Positions 56,901 through 63,890 of a DNA stretch of 64,000 nt are shown one piece after another. The stretch is taken from NCBI GenBank assembly GCA_905221605.1, contig CAJNDS010002210.1:299501-363500 (forward strand), in the 5' to 3' direction. Position 1 is the stretch's first letter. Each line of letters starts with the position of its first letter. Made by a program: the position numbers and the translations under genes. This DNA comes from Symbiodinium natans (taxonomy: Eukaryota; Sar; Dinophyceae; Suessiales; Symbiodiniaceae). Under the pieces are notes generated by a model. The model made no database searches. It was not told the DNA's origin and saw only the letters and a program-made list of their open reading frames with translations.

Positions 56901-59569
56901 CGAAGCACGGCCACTGGCCCTTGCTGGCTCGTGGGTCTCGTGTGTCCACTGGCATGCGACGTTCTGGATCGAATGGTCGGGCCTTCGCCTTGGCAGGCGT
57001 GGCTTGCTTGATATCGTCCTCGATGTTCGTGGTCGCCGGAGTCAGCTGCACGGGGCGCGACATTTCCAGCGGGGCTTGGAGAAGAAATTGTCGGGATTGT
57101 GGCTTCCAATGAAGCACCCATCTGAGCACGAAGTGCTGAGGCATTGTTGATCGTGCTCTCGCGGGCATGCTCGTACAATTGCCACACTCTAGATCTAGCA
57201 GCCACATCCTCTTGCTCATCAAGCTCCAAATCACATGCCGTCATGTCGAACCATGCTGTGCCTAGCTCAAGCAATTGGACTTGACCTGATGGGGATTGGG
57301 TAGATGACGTTCGAACAACAACCCTTGGCTTGCCATCCTGTGAACATCCGTTAGTGAGATATTGAACCACATCGAACATGTAGTGTCCCTTGCGACTGAC
57401 TTGAAGGCGGTAGATCTGGGGGTTTGCTTCGGTGGAGTTCAACGCATAGCCAGTAGCAAAATCAAGCACCAATCCAATGCCAGCCTTGCCCAAGAAATCC
57501 ATTCCCACAAGCAACGGTACAAGGGTCGACTTGTCAAGCTTGCTTTGATAGTACGCTGTCGGATTGGGAAGGGTATAGAGTTCAAAGTGCTTGGTGGTGC
57601 CCGATGCGTTGCTAGTAATGCGGACTTTGCATAGAGCCTTACCCCATCTACCATCACCAAACCGAAAGAAGGGACGCATGTATTCATCAAACTCCACGTG
57701 TGCGCTCTTGTCGACCTCTAGGACCGCCTGGATAAGGCCTTTGACCACTCCCTCAGGCGCAGCCGAGGCCGTGGCCCCACAGTCTACCATTCCAAACTGC
57801 GGCTTCGCCCCATCAGGACTTGTAGTGGTCGCGGCTTCCATGACGTGGGTAACCTCCAGGCCACCCAGGAAGTATTCCGAGGCATACGCATTGACGGTCC
57901 GGTAAGGGTCCTTGCCCTTTCCTTTGTTCTTGCCCTTGCCCTTGATCCAAGCGCCTTGTGCTTCAAGCCAGTGACTCCTTTTCCCCTTTGGCTTCCCCTT
58001 GCCCTTGCCGACGAAGTACATGTACTCATCCATTGTGTCCTGGTAGTAGCCGCTCTTGTACTTGCCCTTGGAGCGACCCTTGCCGCCAGGATGCCGTCGA
58101 TCAGGGCAATCTCGGGACAGGTGTCCAGGAGCTCCACAGTTGAAGCACTTCGCCGCTCCGGTGCCCGCAATGGCTCCAAAGCCCCTGTCCTTACGAAGGG
58201 CTTGTGTGGCCCGTTGGGCCTCAGACCAAGATCGTTGAGCCTCTAGAGCTAGGGCCTCTGCCATCTGCTCAGCTTGTTGAGCTTCTTTCAACTTCGCATC
58301 ACCTTCAGGATCGTCGTTGACCTCGCTCACGTGGGCCGCGTGCGAAGGGTATTCCTCATCCCAAGCACGCCAATCGTAGGTCTCGTCCGCGTAGTAGTCA
58401 TCATGCCACCAGGAAGAGTCCCACCAATCATCACCAGCGTCCTGGTAAAAGAGCTGCTCGTCTTCCGGCTGCTCCACATAATGCGCGTTGTAGCTCATGG
58501 TATGTCCACCGCCACGATGCCCCAAGAGTTGCTCATCCCACAGATTCTGTAACGAGGCCGCCACCACCTCGTACTCCAGCGAGTTCTTCGTAGTCGACAG
58601 GATGTCCCGCTTCTCCTCAGCTGTCAGCCCAGCCGCCTGAAGCAATCTCCAACCACGAAGGACGCCCATGATGAACGAGTCAGCCAGCGAAAGTTCATCC
58701 ACCGCTGACGTAGGCGGACGGGGATCACCAATTTGGCTTCCAGCTCTTTCATCTCGAGAGCCACCATCAGCAGCCCTGTGACTTGGAGAAGATCCCGTTG
58801 TTGCCGGCATGGTCGTAGGTCCAACACCGCGATCAGGCCGAGCATCACCATCACGGTCTTCCGTTGGGGCTGCCTCACCATCTTCTGTGGATCTTGTGGC
58901 CTCGTCAGGCTGCCACTCCTCATCTTCATACTCGTTCCACCAGGGCCAGCTTTCTGGTTCTGATGCTGGCAACCCGAAGTCACGTTGTTCTTGGCTGAGA
59001 CCAAGCTTCTCTTCATGAAGACGGATCAAGGCCTCCACGAACTCTTCATGAACCAAGGTCTCCCTCACCAAGAAGTTCCCGATGCCTTCTCCAGGGTTGC
59101 GACGAAAGGCAAAGTATTGAGCACATATGGCGGCCGCGTTGGGGAGAGTCTTCCGGACAAGCGGACTGCCAGCCAAGCGCTGCAAGAAGGCCCTCGTGCC
59201 GTCGGCATCATCGAAGCTCACGCGCCAAGACATGGCCAAAAGCCTGGCAGGACCTGACAGCTTGGCCAGCAACTTCGAAGCACAATACCGACGCTTGTGC
59301 GTCGGCGTCGACTGCACGAACCATGCCACCTCCCTTGTGTACCGTCTCCACGTCCTGGCTTGTCCATCCCAGGAGGGCACACTTGAGTGTTCTCTGCTGT
59401 CAGCCATCTCGGCGAAAGAGCACACGGAAAAATCTCGAAGAAATACGGAAAAGGAGAAAACCACTGCCAAAAGCAGCGGGCAGAGAGAAGGCGGGTACTT
59501 CCACGTAGTCGACGGGTGGCCAACTCTCTTATCACAAGCGCTGATTGCTCGCATGCACTGATCCACCAC
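50945..59569 (-). CDS. Copia polyprotein with methyltransferase-like and 2OG-Fe(II) dioxygenase domains
   Basis: 2,874 codons, stop TAA at 50945-50947. The better start is Met55 (ATG at 59407-59405, MADSREHSSVPSWDG). Gag ~55-470; CCHC knuckle C475-C478-H483-C488; aspartic protease VDCGA (D596). Residues ~829-1046 appear out of frame (see findings). Methyltransferase-like domain ~1067-1290: EVACAPHSWLSEA, WFSLPCTKW (C1137), YFEWPWP (E1190). Dioxygenase ~1380-1540: VHRDVNN (H1455, D1457), CWHAS (H1522), R1531, the full HxD...H...R set. Nine SPGNDPHV-type octapeptides at ~1577-1648. Integrase: H1691-x4-H1696, C1724-x2-C1727, then D1758, D1826, E1862 (DD35E). RT ~2307-2537: LDLATAFLQ (D2394), GGHVDDF (D2494-D2495). 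RNase H: D2658, E2711, D2766, D2818. All core catalytic residues are present, so the element may be active. The two added domains suggest modification and oxidation of nucleic-acid bases; specificity is unknown. Confidence 0.92.
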   Translation of the reverse strand: MVDQCMRAISACDKRVGHPSTTWKYPPSLCPLLLAVVFSFSVFLRDFSVCSFAEMADSREHSSVPSWDGQARTWRRYTREVAWFVQSTPTHKRRYCASKLLAKLSGPARLLAMSWRVSFDDADGTRAFLQRLAGSPLVRKTLPNAAAICAQYFAFRRNPGEGIGNFLVRETLVHEEFVEALIRLHEEKLGLSQEQRDFGLPASEPESWPWWNEYEDEEWQPDEATRSTEDGEAAPTEDRDGDARPDRGVGPTTMPATTGSSPSHRAADGGSRDERAGSQIGDPRPPTSAVDELSLADSFIMGVLRGWRLLQAAGLTAEEKRDILSTTKNSLEYEVVAASLQNLWDEQLLGHRGGGHTMSYNAHYVEQPEDEQLFYQDAGDDWWDSSWWHDDYYADETYDWRAWDEEYPSHAAHVSEVNDDPEGDAKLKEAQQAEQMAEALALEAQRSWSEAQRATQALRKDRGFGAIAGTGAAKCFNCGAPGHLSRDCPDRRHPGGKGRSKGKYKSGYYQDTMDEYMYFVGKGKGKPKGKRSHWLEAQGAWIKGKGKNKGKGKDPYRTVNAYASEYFLGGLEVTHVMEAATTTSPDGAKPQFGMVDCGATASAAPEGVVKGLIQAVLEVDKSAHVEFDEYMRPFFRFGDGRWGKALCKVRITSNASGTTKHFELYTLPNPTAYYQSKLDKSTLVPLLVGMDFLGKAGIGLVLDFATGYALNSTEANPQIYRLQVSRKGHYMFDVVQYLTNGCSQDGKPRVVVRTSSTQSPSGQVQLLELGTAWFDMTACDLELDEQEDVAARSRVWQLYEHARESTINNASALRAQMGASLEATIPTISSPSPAGNVAPRAADSGDHEHRGRYQASHACQGEGPTIRSRTSHASGHTRPTSQQGPVAVLRDALGVQGEDESSWAMDPLCGVQPEVGVRPQEGISGIFNKDGEPSNGDKDAGRIGTTDARSATHLGDLLGHAAEDRRRGVFEAPDWTADHQGECRQAEGRDDRQSLNQQLVDGHRDPGRRPGSGLRAGGASSLKISSTRSTTKTTTRPTTSQPLPIFMGKKIMQMSVMMTTMLSGMLMGLHCHDRDGLWEVACAPHSWLSEAATQYGLAPRRINLAEGYDLYDKETWKRLRLLYKERKPRRIWFSLPCTKWCAWTSVNYNTAERKAQLETYRRKERRMLWECNNFIKEVMNTGDEVDVYFEWPWPCYGWKQQPLIDLDNYFGNRMESWLSCRVDGCCYGLKDHAGELFLRKKWLIKTTDERFHHMFRSKLCPGNHQHGIIEGDETVKSSYYPWRMVESIVRFWRQDTVPTRHLQLVQARELPVDGVVQRDDTEDEFDEAMAEELDAEAMATIPKESSIFSANKVNDMAKAAIQRQSFTTTTLEQVLLEARNMGGAVGRVCALRGTQDGVTSFLLGGYSYGAFGGVTARTLRYTELTRYITGFVRKALPKATFTSIMINYNHAAKVHRDVNNMPQTRNYFMALGEFEAGGLWVEGEPPDGQPVVKRRNPQGVLVRGHIVNAKGKFVSLDPKCWHASQKWRGYRIGIAVFTTRMFPKMKASDVQMLEKLGFNLPRGASGDAKMEAFPLEGLSPVNDPNVSPGNDPHVSPGNDPHVSPGNDPHVSPGNDSNVSPGDDPNVSPGNDPNVSPGNDPNVSPGNDPNGSNSSARRRDLGDDQHVSTEASPMQVPDKVRQAWEAQVARFHKAAGHPSNRNLAQIVKEAGHEPWKVEVARGYRCPACQSLKSGGTSSGQVPPAATHQQYAAWQAVAIDAGEWVPPGQRIKVKFIGFMDVATKLRVVAPLFTYDFLQMRAESGQDLIRTFSERWLGTFPKPKVVLMDSAKTFVSEQVHEFMSNVNVLVHHSAEKESWAHGTIEAFMQDIKHTASAIFMDDKELDPQVVLQLAVAALNATEYTAGYSANQWAFGSQYSLSDEDIRTFAELPENVNMEYVKLVSARQRAQEIATNARAKRVLTRLANSSVRQPIRTFQTLDLVKVWRKVWPQEQYKGPRGGAKKSGRPHWIGPGRVVFHEMLPHQQPGDHRQHIVWVLVGSQLLRCSVHSVRPVTETERFQYETGSNEDMTKWKSLADVLPRKEYHDLVNQEPDEDERELPQLPEQPDNTTALVPRRRAVQKVTFAPGDYVTKPVRERLQVSGAGDDVAEEGPMFGSDSASSTTAAATRAPPPVNDYDMPESKKAKVDSQKRLKETTWVDMLYQEAEQELQEFDVFQAMDETEEFLRIEMDLEPLSHRQQKMLERNPVAYLVKKMKDSEVQLSRLSDKERELFVRAKAKEVDSFLKNEAVRKCLDDEEVKKAYESNRIVRARWVLTWKLIPPEDRAEALADQRTNKQTLHNKDGTKKAKARIVLLGFQHPNLLDPSFKTASPVQSTLGRNLLYTMAAHHQWTMEGLDLATAFLQTQPTAADQELWTTGVAELRQALGIEGEGIMRILRNIYGSTTAPRGLWLDLHKTLTRLGGQPVLGERCLWIWLSKHQMDGNHPKVIGAMGGHVDDFHRIGEDASEEWLEVKRQIDSAYKWGMAKTGSYRHAGTDICTERDDNGFQKITVDQSYYVETLADVDIDVDRIRTDEPLNKKDVEACRTALGALQWLAIQSQPQLCSRCNLLLTEVVTSGTMSTAREIQAMIGEVRQENFRLEFRKFPQAKHWSELVFISMGDQAHSNRPKGESTGGLVTMVAGPECLQGAICPMSLLAWRTWKLKRRAIGSNDAEVQSILEAEDQNFRTRLLWTELHGAGGSADARPLRDDLVESTERQVLMVRGVLCTDSRGGYDAVELNESPLLGLSNMRAALQAFQLRDNLKRAGCELRWLKSDYDLADALTKKREDSRYGMLKFLRTWHWCIRFDPSFTSAKKSKQQGRSAIGDIDKYLRKGPS
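54620..54838 (-). repeat. 24-bp minisatellite coding nine octapeptides
   Basis: Eight full units and one variant of TTGCCAGGAGATACGTTGGG-type sequence (+ strand), each 24 bp, encoding SP(G/V)(N/D)D(P/S)(N/H)(V/G). Copies differ by a few bases (GTTGGGA, GTGGGGA, GTTGGAA), so it likely varies in number between elements. It lies between the dioxygenase and integrase domains. Confidence 0.93.
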
Positions 59570-59629
59570 AGTTCAGCAGCCTCCTTAGGAGGCACAGTCC
59601 TGCAGTTGCTGGTCCTGGAGCGTCGTGCT

Positions 59630-59638
59630 GCGCTACCA
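59630..59638 (-). promoter_or_regulatory. Primer-binding site, initiator tRNA-Met type
   Basis: One base inside the 5' LTR, the minus strand reads TGGTAGCGC, complementary to a ...GCGCTACCA tRNA 3' end. Ty1 uses the same 9 bases to bind initiator tRNA-Met. Complementarity beyond ~9 bases could not be judged. Confidence 0.7.
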
Positions 59639-59639
59639 A

Positions 59640-59849
59640 TGCAGCTGGAGTAGCCGCAATGGTGCGTTTGGGCTCACAGATGGTAGCTTGGATCTGCTTG
59701 CACGTCCTTCAGCTGAGTGCGCACTGCACTGTTTGTCAACGAGCGCCGGGCTCGGTTCCGTGGCTCAAGCTCTTCGGATTAACTCCACAAAAGGGGGCCC
59801 CCTGATGAGCCTAGAGGTCACGGGTGTGCATCTGACTATACAAGCTGCA
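59640..59849 (-). repeat. LTR (5' LTR of the minus-strand copia element)
   Basis: 210 bp, identical by eye to 50694-50903. The promoter should lie here; no clear TATA box was found. Confidence 0.93.
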
Positions 59850-59854
59850 GATTC
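59850..59854. repeat. Target-site duplication, right (GATTC)
   Basis: Matches 50689-50693. Confidence 0.85.
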
Positions 59855-59856
59855 TT

Positions 59857-60112
59857 GTGCATTTTTTAAGCCTGATTGTGCAAGTTGCGTTTTTCAAGCA
59901 TAGTATATATGTGGCCTTTATTGAATACTTCAGACATCTTTGTTTCATCGTTATGTAAGTAGAACCGATTTCCATTATTGTGCATTTTTAAGCTTGCTTA
60001 TGCAAATTGTGCTTTTCAGACATAGTATACAAGTGGTCTTTAGTGAATACTTCAGCAATCTTTGTCTCATTGTTATGTAGGTAGAACCGTTTCCATTTCC
60101 GCAAGTGTTTAT
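59857..60112. repeat. Tandem pair of ~127-bp AT-rich units
   Basis: Unit 1 starts at 59857 (GTGCATTTTTTAAGCCTGAT), unit 2 at ~59982 (GTGCATTTTTAAGCTTGCTT). Both contain ATAGTATA...GTGG(C/T)CTTTA and TTATGTA(A/G)GTAGAACCG. Confidence 0.8.
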
Positions 60113-60818
60113 TTCGTATTTGGTTGAGTATGGTCCTTTAGATAGTATTCACTTGAGTCAAATTGGGCTATTTGCTTAAGAATTCCTCTAGTAGTTAAAT
60201 TCGCATAGAATGGATACTTCAAAAAAAATTGTTTCATGAATATGTAAACATAAGGTGTTTCATTTGACTTTGCAGGTAGTATTTCAATAATGCTTTGCCT
60301 GGTATAAACACAACTGTTTCAATGCATTAGTTGCTCAACAAAGCACTATTTGCCCTTTAAACCACACTTTGCCATATGTTGGTTGAATATGGTGCTTCTT
60401 TCGTATTTTGGTTGAGTATGGTCCTTTAAATGGTATTCACTTGAGTCAAATTGGGCTATTTGCTTAATAATTACTCTAGTAGCTAAATTCGCATAAAATG
60501 ATTATTTCAAAAATAAAATCGATTCATGAATATGTAAACATAAGGTATTTCAGTGGACTTTTCAGAGAGCATACTTTGCCTAGTACAAGCACAATTGTAT
60601 AAATAAAGTATTTGCACTTTAAACCCACACTTTGCCACATTTTGGTTGAGAATGGTGTCTATTTCGTATCTTGGTAGAGTATGCTCCCTTAAATGGTATT
60701 CACTCGAGTCAAATTGGGCTCTTTGCTTAATAATTACTCTAGTAGCTAAATTCGCATAGAACCAAGAAAAATGTTTCACTATTTGATTAATACTTTGCCT
60801 CGTACAAACACAATTGTA
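60112..60818. repeat. Three tandem ~265-285-bp AT-rich units
   Basis: Units begin at ~60112, ~60399 and ~60662 with TTTCGTAT(T/C)TTGGT(T/A)GAGTATG. They share TATTCACT(T/C)GAGTCAAATT, CTCTAGTAG(T/C)TAAATTCGCA and CTTTGCCT(G/A)GTA. Non-coding. Confidence 0.85.
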
Positions 60819-61083
60819 TAAATAAATTAGTTGCTCCTTTAAAACGCACAATTTGCATAGAAAAACACTGATCTAAACATCTAAAAACAGCTTTGTCCGC
60901 TTCAGATTCAAATTGTGGATTCTTCCAATGCTGGCTTATCGGGGTCTGTGAGGTGGGTGTCCCAGTAACTGTCCTTCATTACCCGGTGATTAACTACGCG
61001 ACTTTTGGGCCTTGTTTGTTGTTTTTTGTTAAAAAGGCCTAAAAAGGCCTAAAAAGGGTAGGTCGCTGGGGGGGGGGGGTAGC

Positions 61084-61400
61084 ATATATATATATATATC
61101 TTATATCATCGTCATTTATCTCAATCTACGATAATGGATGACCCGGATATATTAATATTCCATTGAATTTCGCTTTGTATAAATGAATGATGATTCAATG
61201 TCATCGAAATTCTACAATCAGTTAGGATAGAGTACAATTGAATATCTTATAATATCATTTCTTGTCTTTAATCCCTCAGGGTTTGTCAGCATATCCCCTA
61301 CATGAGATATTATCCTGAACCAAAAGGCAGGACAGCATCGCATGCAGCGAGCCTGTCGAAGAATTGATAGTCTAGACTGTAGTTGTCAACGGGGGACGTT
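61084..61400. other. AT-rich flank right of the large element
   Basis: Begins with a TA run (61084-61098) and continues as AT-rich DNA like 48380-49794. No gene seen. Confidence 0.55.
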
Positions 61401-61412
61401 CCGCACTTGATG

Positions 61413-61616
61413 GTCATGTATGTATGTACGTACGTATGCATGTATGTACGTATGTATGTATGTATGCATGCATGTATGTATGTGCGTCTTCATGTATGTA
61501 CATGTGTGCATACATATATGTACTATATACATATACAGATATGCATCTATTTGCTAATACTAGTATCATTATATGTAATGTATACGTATATATATATATA
61601 TATGTATATATATAGA

Positions 61617-61651
<35 letters not shown>

Positions 61652-61800
61652 AAATATGAATACATATCTGTATATAAAGTATGTATGTATGTATGTATGT
61701 ATGTATGTATGTATGTATGTATGTATGTATGTATGCATGTATGTATGTATGTATGTATATATGAATACGTATCTGTACATAAAGTATGTATGTCTGTGTA
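61413..61800. repeat. ATGT and TA microsatellites
   Basis: 61413-61500: TATG/TACG tetranucleotides. 61584-61655: TA runs. 61678-61765: about 20 ATGT units. The open frames across them are repeat products. Bounded by the similar words GGGGACGTTCC (61392) and GGGAACGTTCC (61801). Confidence 0.95.
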
Positions 61801-61902
61801 GGGAACGTTCCTTGCCTGGTAGTGCCCTTGAAGTCTCGGCGACTCTCCAAGGGAGCTCGCTGAGTGCGAACCTTTCCATCGCTGCTGGAGCCATGTGGGC
61901 CC

Positions 61903-61980
61903 TTTAGGGTTTAGGGTTTAGGGTTAGGGTTTAGGGTTTAGAGTTTAGGGGATTAGGGGTTAGGGGTTTAGGATTTTGGG
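61903..61980 (+). repeat. TTTAGGG array
   Basis: About ten units, degrading to TTAGGGG and TTTTGGGG. Confidence 0.88.
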
Positions 61981-62282
61981 GTTTGGGAGCTGGTTCTGCG
62001 GCTGCGGCAGCTTGGGGGTTCCACGTTTGCAGGCCAATTCTCAGGTGTGCTAAAGGCCGCCAGATTTTAGGAGTGTTCAGCTCAGAGAAAAAGAGCTGCA
62101 GGGGGCAGGGCAGGGGGGGGGGGAATTGTGACGTTCTGTGGGTAGTTCCGTGTTTAGGTACCCATGAGAAGGCGCGCACGCCCCTGGTAAAAACAGGGAT
62201 CCCCAACAAAGGGGCCCGAATTCAGAGAGCCACCCATGTAGTGGCCACGGTGCCTTGCTCAGCCCAAGAGTTGTTGGGCTCC
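61981..62282. other. Island; no gene resolved
   Basis: Both strands are open over parts of it (+ 61983-62285, - 62209-61931) without a recognisable motif. Contains a G run at 62117-62125. Confidence 0.3.
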
Positions 62283-62452
62283 TAAACCCTAAGCTCCAAA
62301 CCCTAAACCCTAAACCCTAAACCCTAAACCCTAAACCCTAAACCCTAAACCCTAAACCCTAAACCCTAAACCCTAAACCCTCAACCCTCAACCCTAAACC
62401 CTAACCCCTCAACCCTAAACCCTAAGCCCTAAGCCCTAAGCCCTAAACCCAG
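62283..62452 (-). repeat. CCCTAAA array
   Basis: About 22 units with CCCTCAA and CCCTAAG variants at the right end. Confidence 0.92.
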
Positions 62453-62624
62453 AAACCCGAACCCCAAAAACTCCGAAGCCCAAGTGTGTCTCAAAGTCAG
62501 GGAAACATGTCATTACGGGATGGGTAAGTTCTGGAGATCTCTAAACCCTAAACCCCTTGTGCGAGAGTGAGCGACGAAACCCTAAATCCTGAACTCCTTA
62601 AGCCCGAAACCCAAAACCACCCTA

Positions 62625-62896
62625 AGCCCTAAACCCCAACCCCTAAACCCTAAACCCTAAACCCTAAACCCTAAACCCTAAACCCTAAACCCTAAACCCT
62701 AAACCCTAAACCCTAAACCCTAAACCCTAAACCCTAAACCCTAAACCCTAAACCCTAAACCCTAAACCCTAAACCCCCTAAACCCTAAACCCTAAAAACC
62801 CTAAACCCTAAACCCTAAACCCTAAACCCTAAACCCTAAACCCTAAACCCTAAACCCTAAACCCTAAACCCTAAACCCTAAACCCTAAACCCTAAA
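62625..62896 (-). repeat. Longest CCCTAAA array
   Basis: About 37 units, one CCCCCTAAA and one CCCTAAAAA interruption near 62775-62795. Ends directly at an exon. Confidence 0.95.
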
Positions 62897-62898
62897 TG

Positions 62899-62998
62899 AG
62901 GCCTTCTCTCCTCCTCCTACGAGTACCCTGGTCGCTATGCGCAGTGGACCATCGGCTTCGCGGACCCGCCGGTCTGCAGGGCCACCCAGAGGGTCTCC
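62899..62998 (+). CDS. Exon of anthranilate synthase component I (TrpE-type)
   Basis: Reads SSSYEYPGRYAQWTIGFADP, then PV. The E-YPGRY-x-x-W-x-x-GF-x-DPP signature is characteristic of the N-terminal region of anthranilate synthase component I, which converts chorismate to anthranilate in tryptophan synthesis. The exon lies between a CCCTAAA array (left) and a TTTAGGG array (right). Donor is probably GT within CAGAGG|GTCTCC. Other exons were not identified in the window, so it may be part of a gene continuing to the right or a captured fragment. Confidence 0.55.
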
Positions 62999-63003
62999 AA
63001 AAA

Positions 63004-63134
63004 GGGTAGGGTTTAGGGTTTAGGGTTTAGGGTTTAGGGTTTAGGGTTTAGGGTTTAGGGTTTAGGGTTTAGGGTTTAGGGTTTAGGGTTTAGGGTTTAG
63101 GGTTTAGGGTTTAGGGTTTAGGGTTTAGGGTTTG
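63004..63134 (+). repeat. TTTAGGG array
   Basis: About 18 canonical units. Confidence 0.95.
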
Positions 63135-63290
63135 CTAAGGTTCCGCGCACACCACCACGCGGGACGTGTGTTGTGGTGTGCGCCCAGGTTCAACGCGCTC
63201 TCCCAACCCACCCACCCACATCTCAACCTTGGGCGGGTTTAGGGTTTTATAATATCGTGTGTAAGTACAGTAGTGGGAGGGGCGCTACGG
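63135..63290. other. Island after the last large array
   Basis: Contains a small inverted repeat (CGCGCACACCACCACGCGGG / GTGTGTTGTGGTGTGCGCCC) and an acceptor-like GCGCCCAG at ~63187. No exon could be assigned. Confidence 0.35.
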
Positions 63291-63890
63291 GTCGCCTTTG
63301 ACCAAATCCTGGGGTACCCCCCGCGAAGGCCTCTCTGTCCCCCAAAGATCCATAGGTTTTTTTGGCGGGTTTAGGGTTTTTTTTTGCCCGGTGTTTCCAA
63401 ATTATGATGCTTATACCGGGCTTACAAGACCTATAGGTTTATGCCTTGGGCTCCCTTTGGTTTTTGGTCATGCGCCCTCTCTACAATTGGGGAGGGTCTG
63501 GGATTGGCCGAAGGAAACCTTTTAGGAGACCTTTTGGAAGGACTGTCCTGGGACCTCCTGAAACCCTGCTTACAAGATCCATAGGTTTACATGTTGGGCT
63601 CCCTTTGATTTTTGGTCTTGGGAGACGATTGGGGAGGGTTTGGGAGGCCTGGCCGAAGGAGGCTTCCTGAAAGGATTTCCTCGTGGCCCCCTGGAACCTC
63701 GGCCCCTGGGACCTAGGGTTTTTTTTGCCCGGTGTTTCGCAAATTATGATGCTTATACGGGGCTTACAAGACCCAGAGGTTTAAGCTCAAAAAGGCTCAG
63801 AAATGGTCCGGGAAGAGCTCAAAAAAGCTCAGCCGAAAAGGCTCAGAAATGGTCCGGGAAGAGCTCAAAAAAGCGCAGAAATGGTCGGGC
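63291..63890. repeat. Nested direct repeats at the right edge
   Basis: A ~65-bp unit (TTTTTTTTGCCCGGTGTTTC, then AAATTATGATGCTTATAC) occurs at ~63373 and ~63719. A CCATAGGTTTA...TTGGGCTCCCTTTG unit occurs at ~63430 and ~63579. GGCTCAGAAATGGTCCGGGA occurs twice in 63794-63860. The short frames here are products of the repeats. Confidence 0.75.

Larger units (their letters stand above)
50694..59849 (-). mobile_element. Intact Ty1/copia LTR retrotransposon
   Basis: 9,156 bp, with 210-bp LTRs that appear identical, a 5-bp GATTC target duplication, a primer-binding site and one 2,874-codon ORF in Gag-PR-(extra domains)-IN-RT-RH order. Integrase before reverse transcriptase defines Ty1/copia. Identical LTRs mean recent insertion. 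It sits inside the AT-rich part of the 11.3-kb inverted-end structure. Transcription would start in the right LTR and run toward the left. Confidence 0.93.
49795..61083. mobile_element. ~11.3-kb structure with inverted ends next to TA runs, host of the nested copia element
   Basis: Left end 49795-49829 reads GGTA, 14 C, then AGTGACCTACCCTTTTT. The right end 61051-61083 is its reverse complement with 12 C and AGCGACCTACCCTTTTT (one mismatch in 17). Both ends adjoin (TA)n runs (49767-49794 and 61084-61098) and AT-rich flanks of similar character. Removing the copia insertion leaves ~2.1 kb of non-coding, AT-rich, internally repeated DNA, so this would be a non-autonomous terminal-inverted-repeat element inserted at TA. 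No transposase is seen in it. Alternative: two unrelated copies of a short dispersed repeat in opposite orientation. Confidence 0.5.

Noticed and set aside
61383-61907. Several Tyr/Ile/Met-rich ORFs
   Set aside because: Products of ATGT and TA microsatellites.
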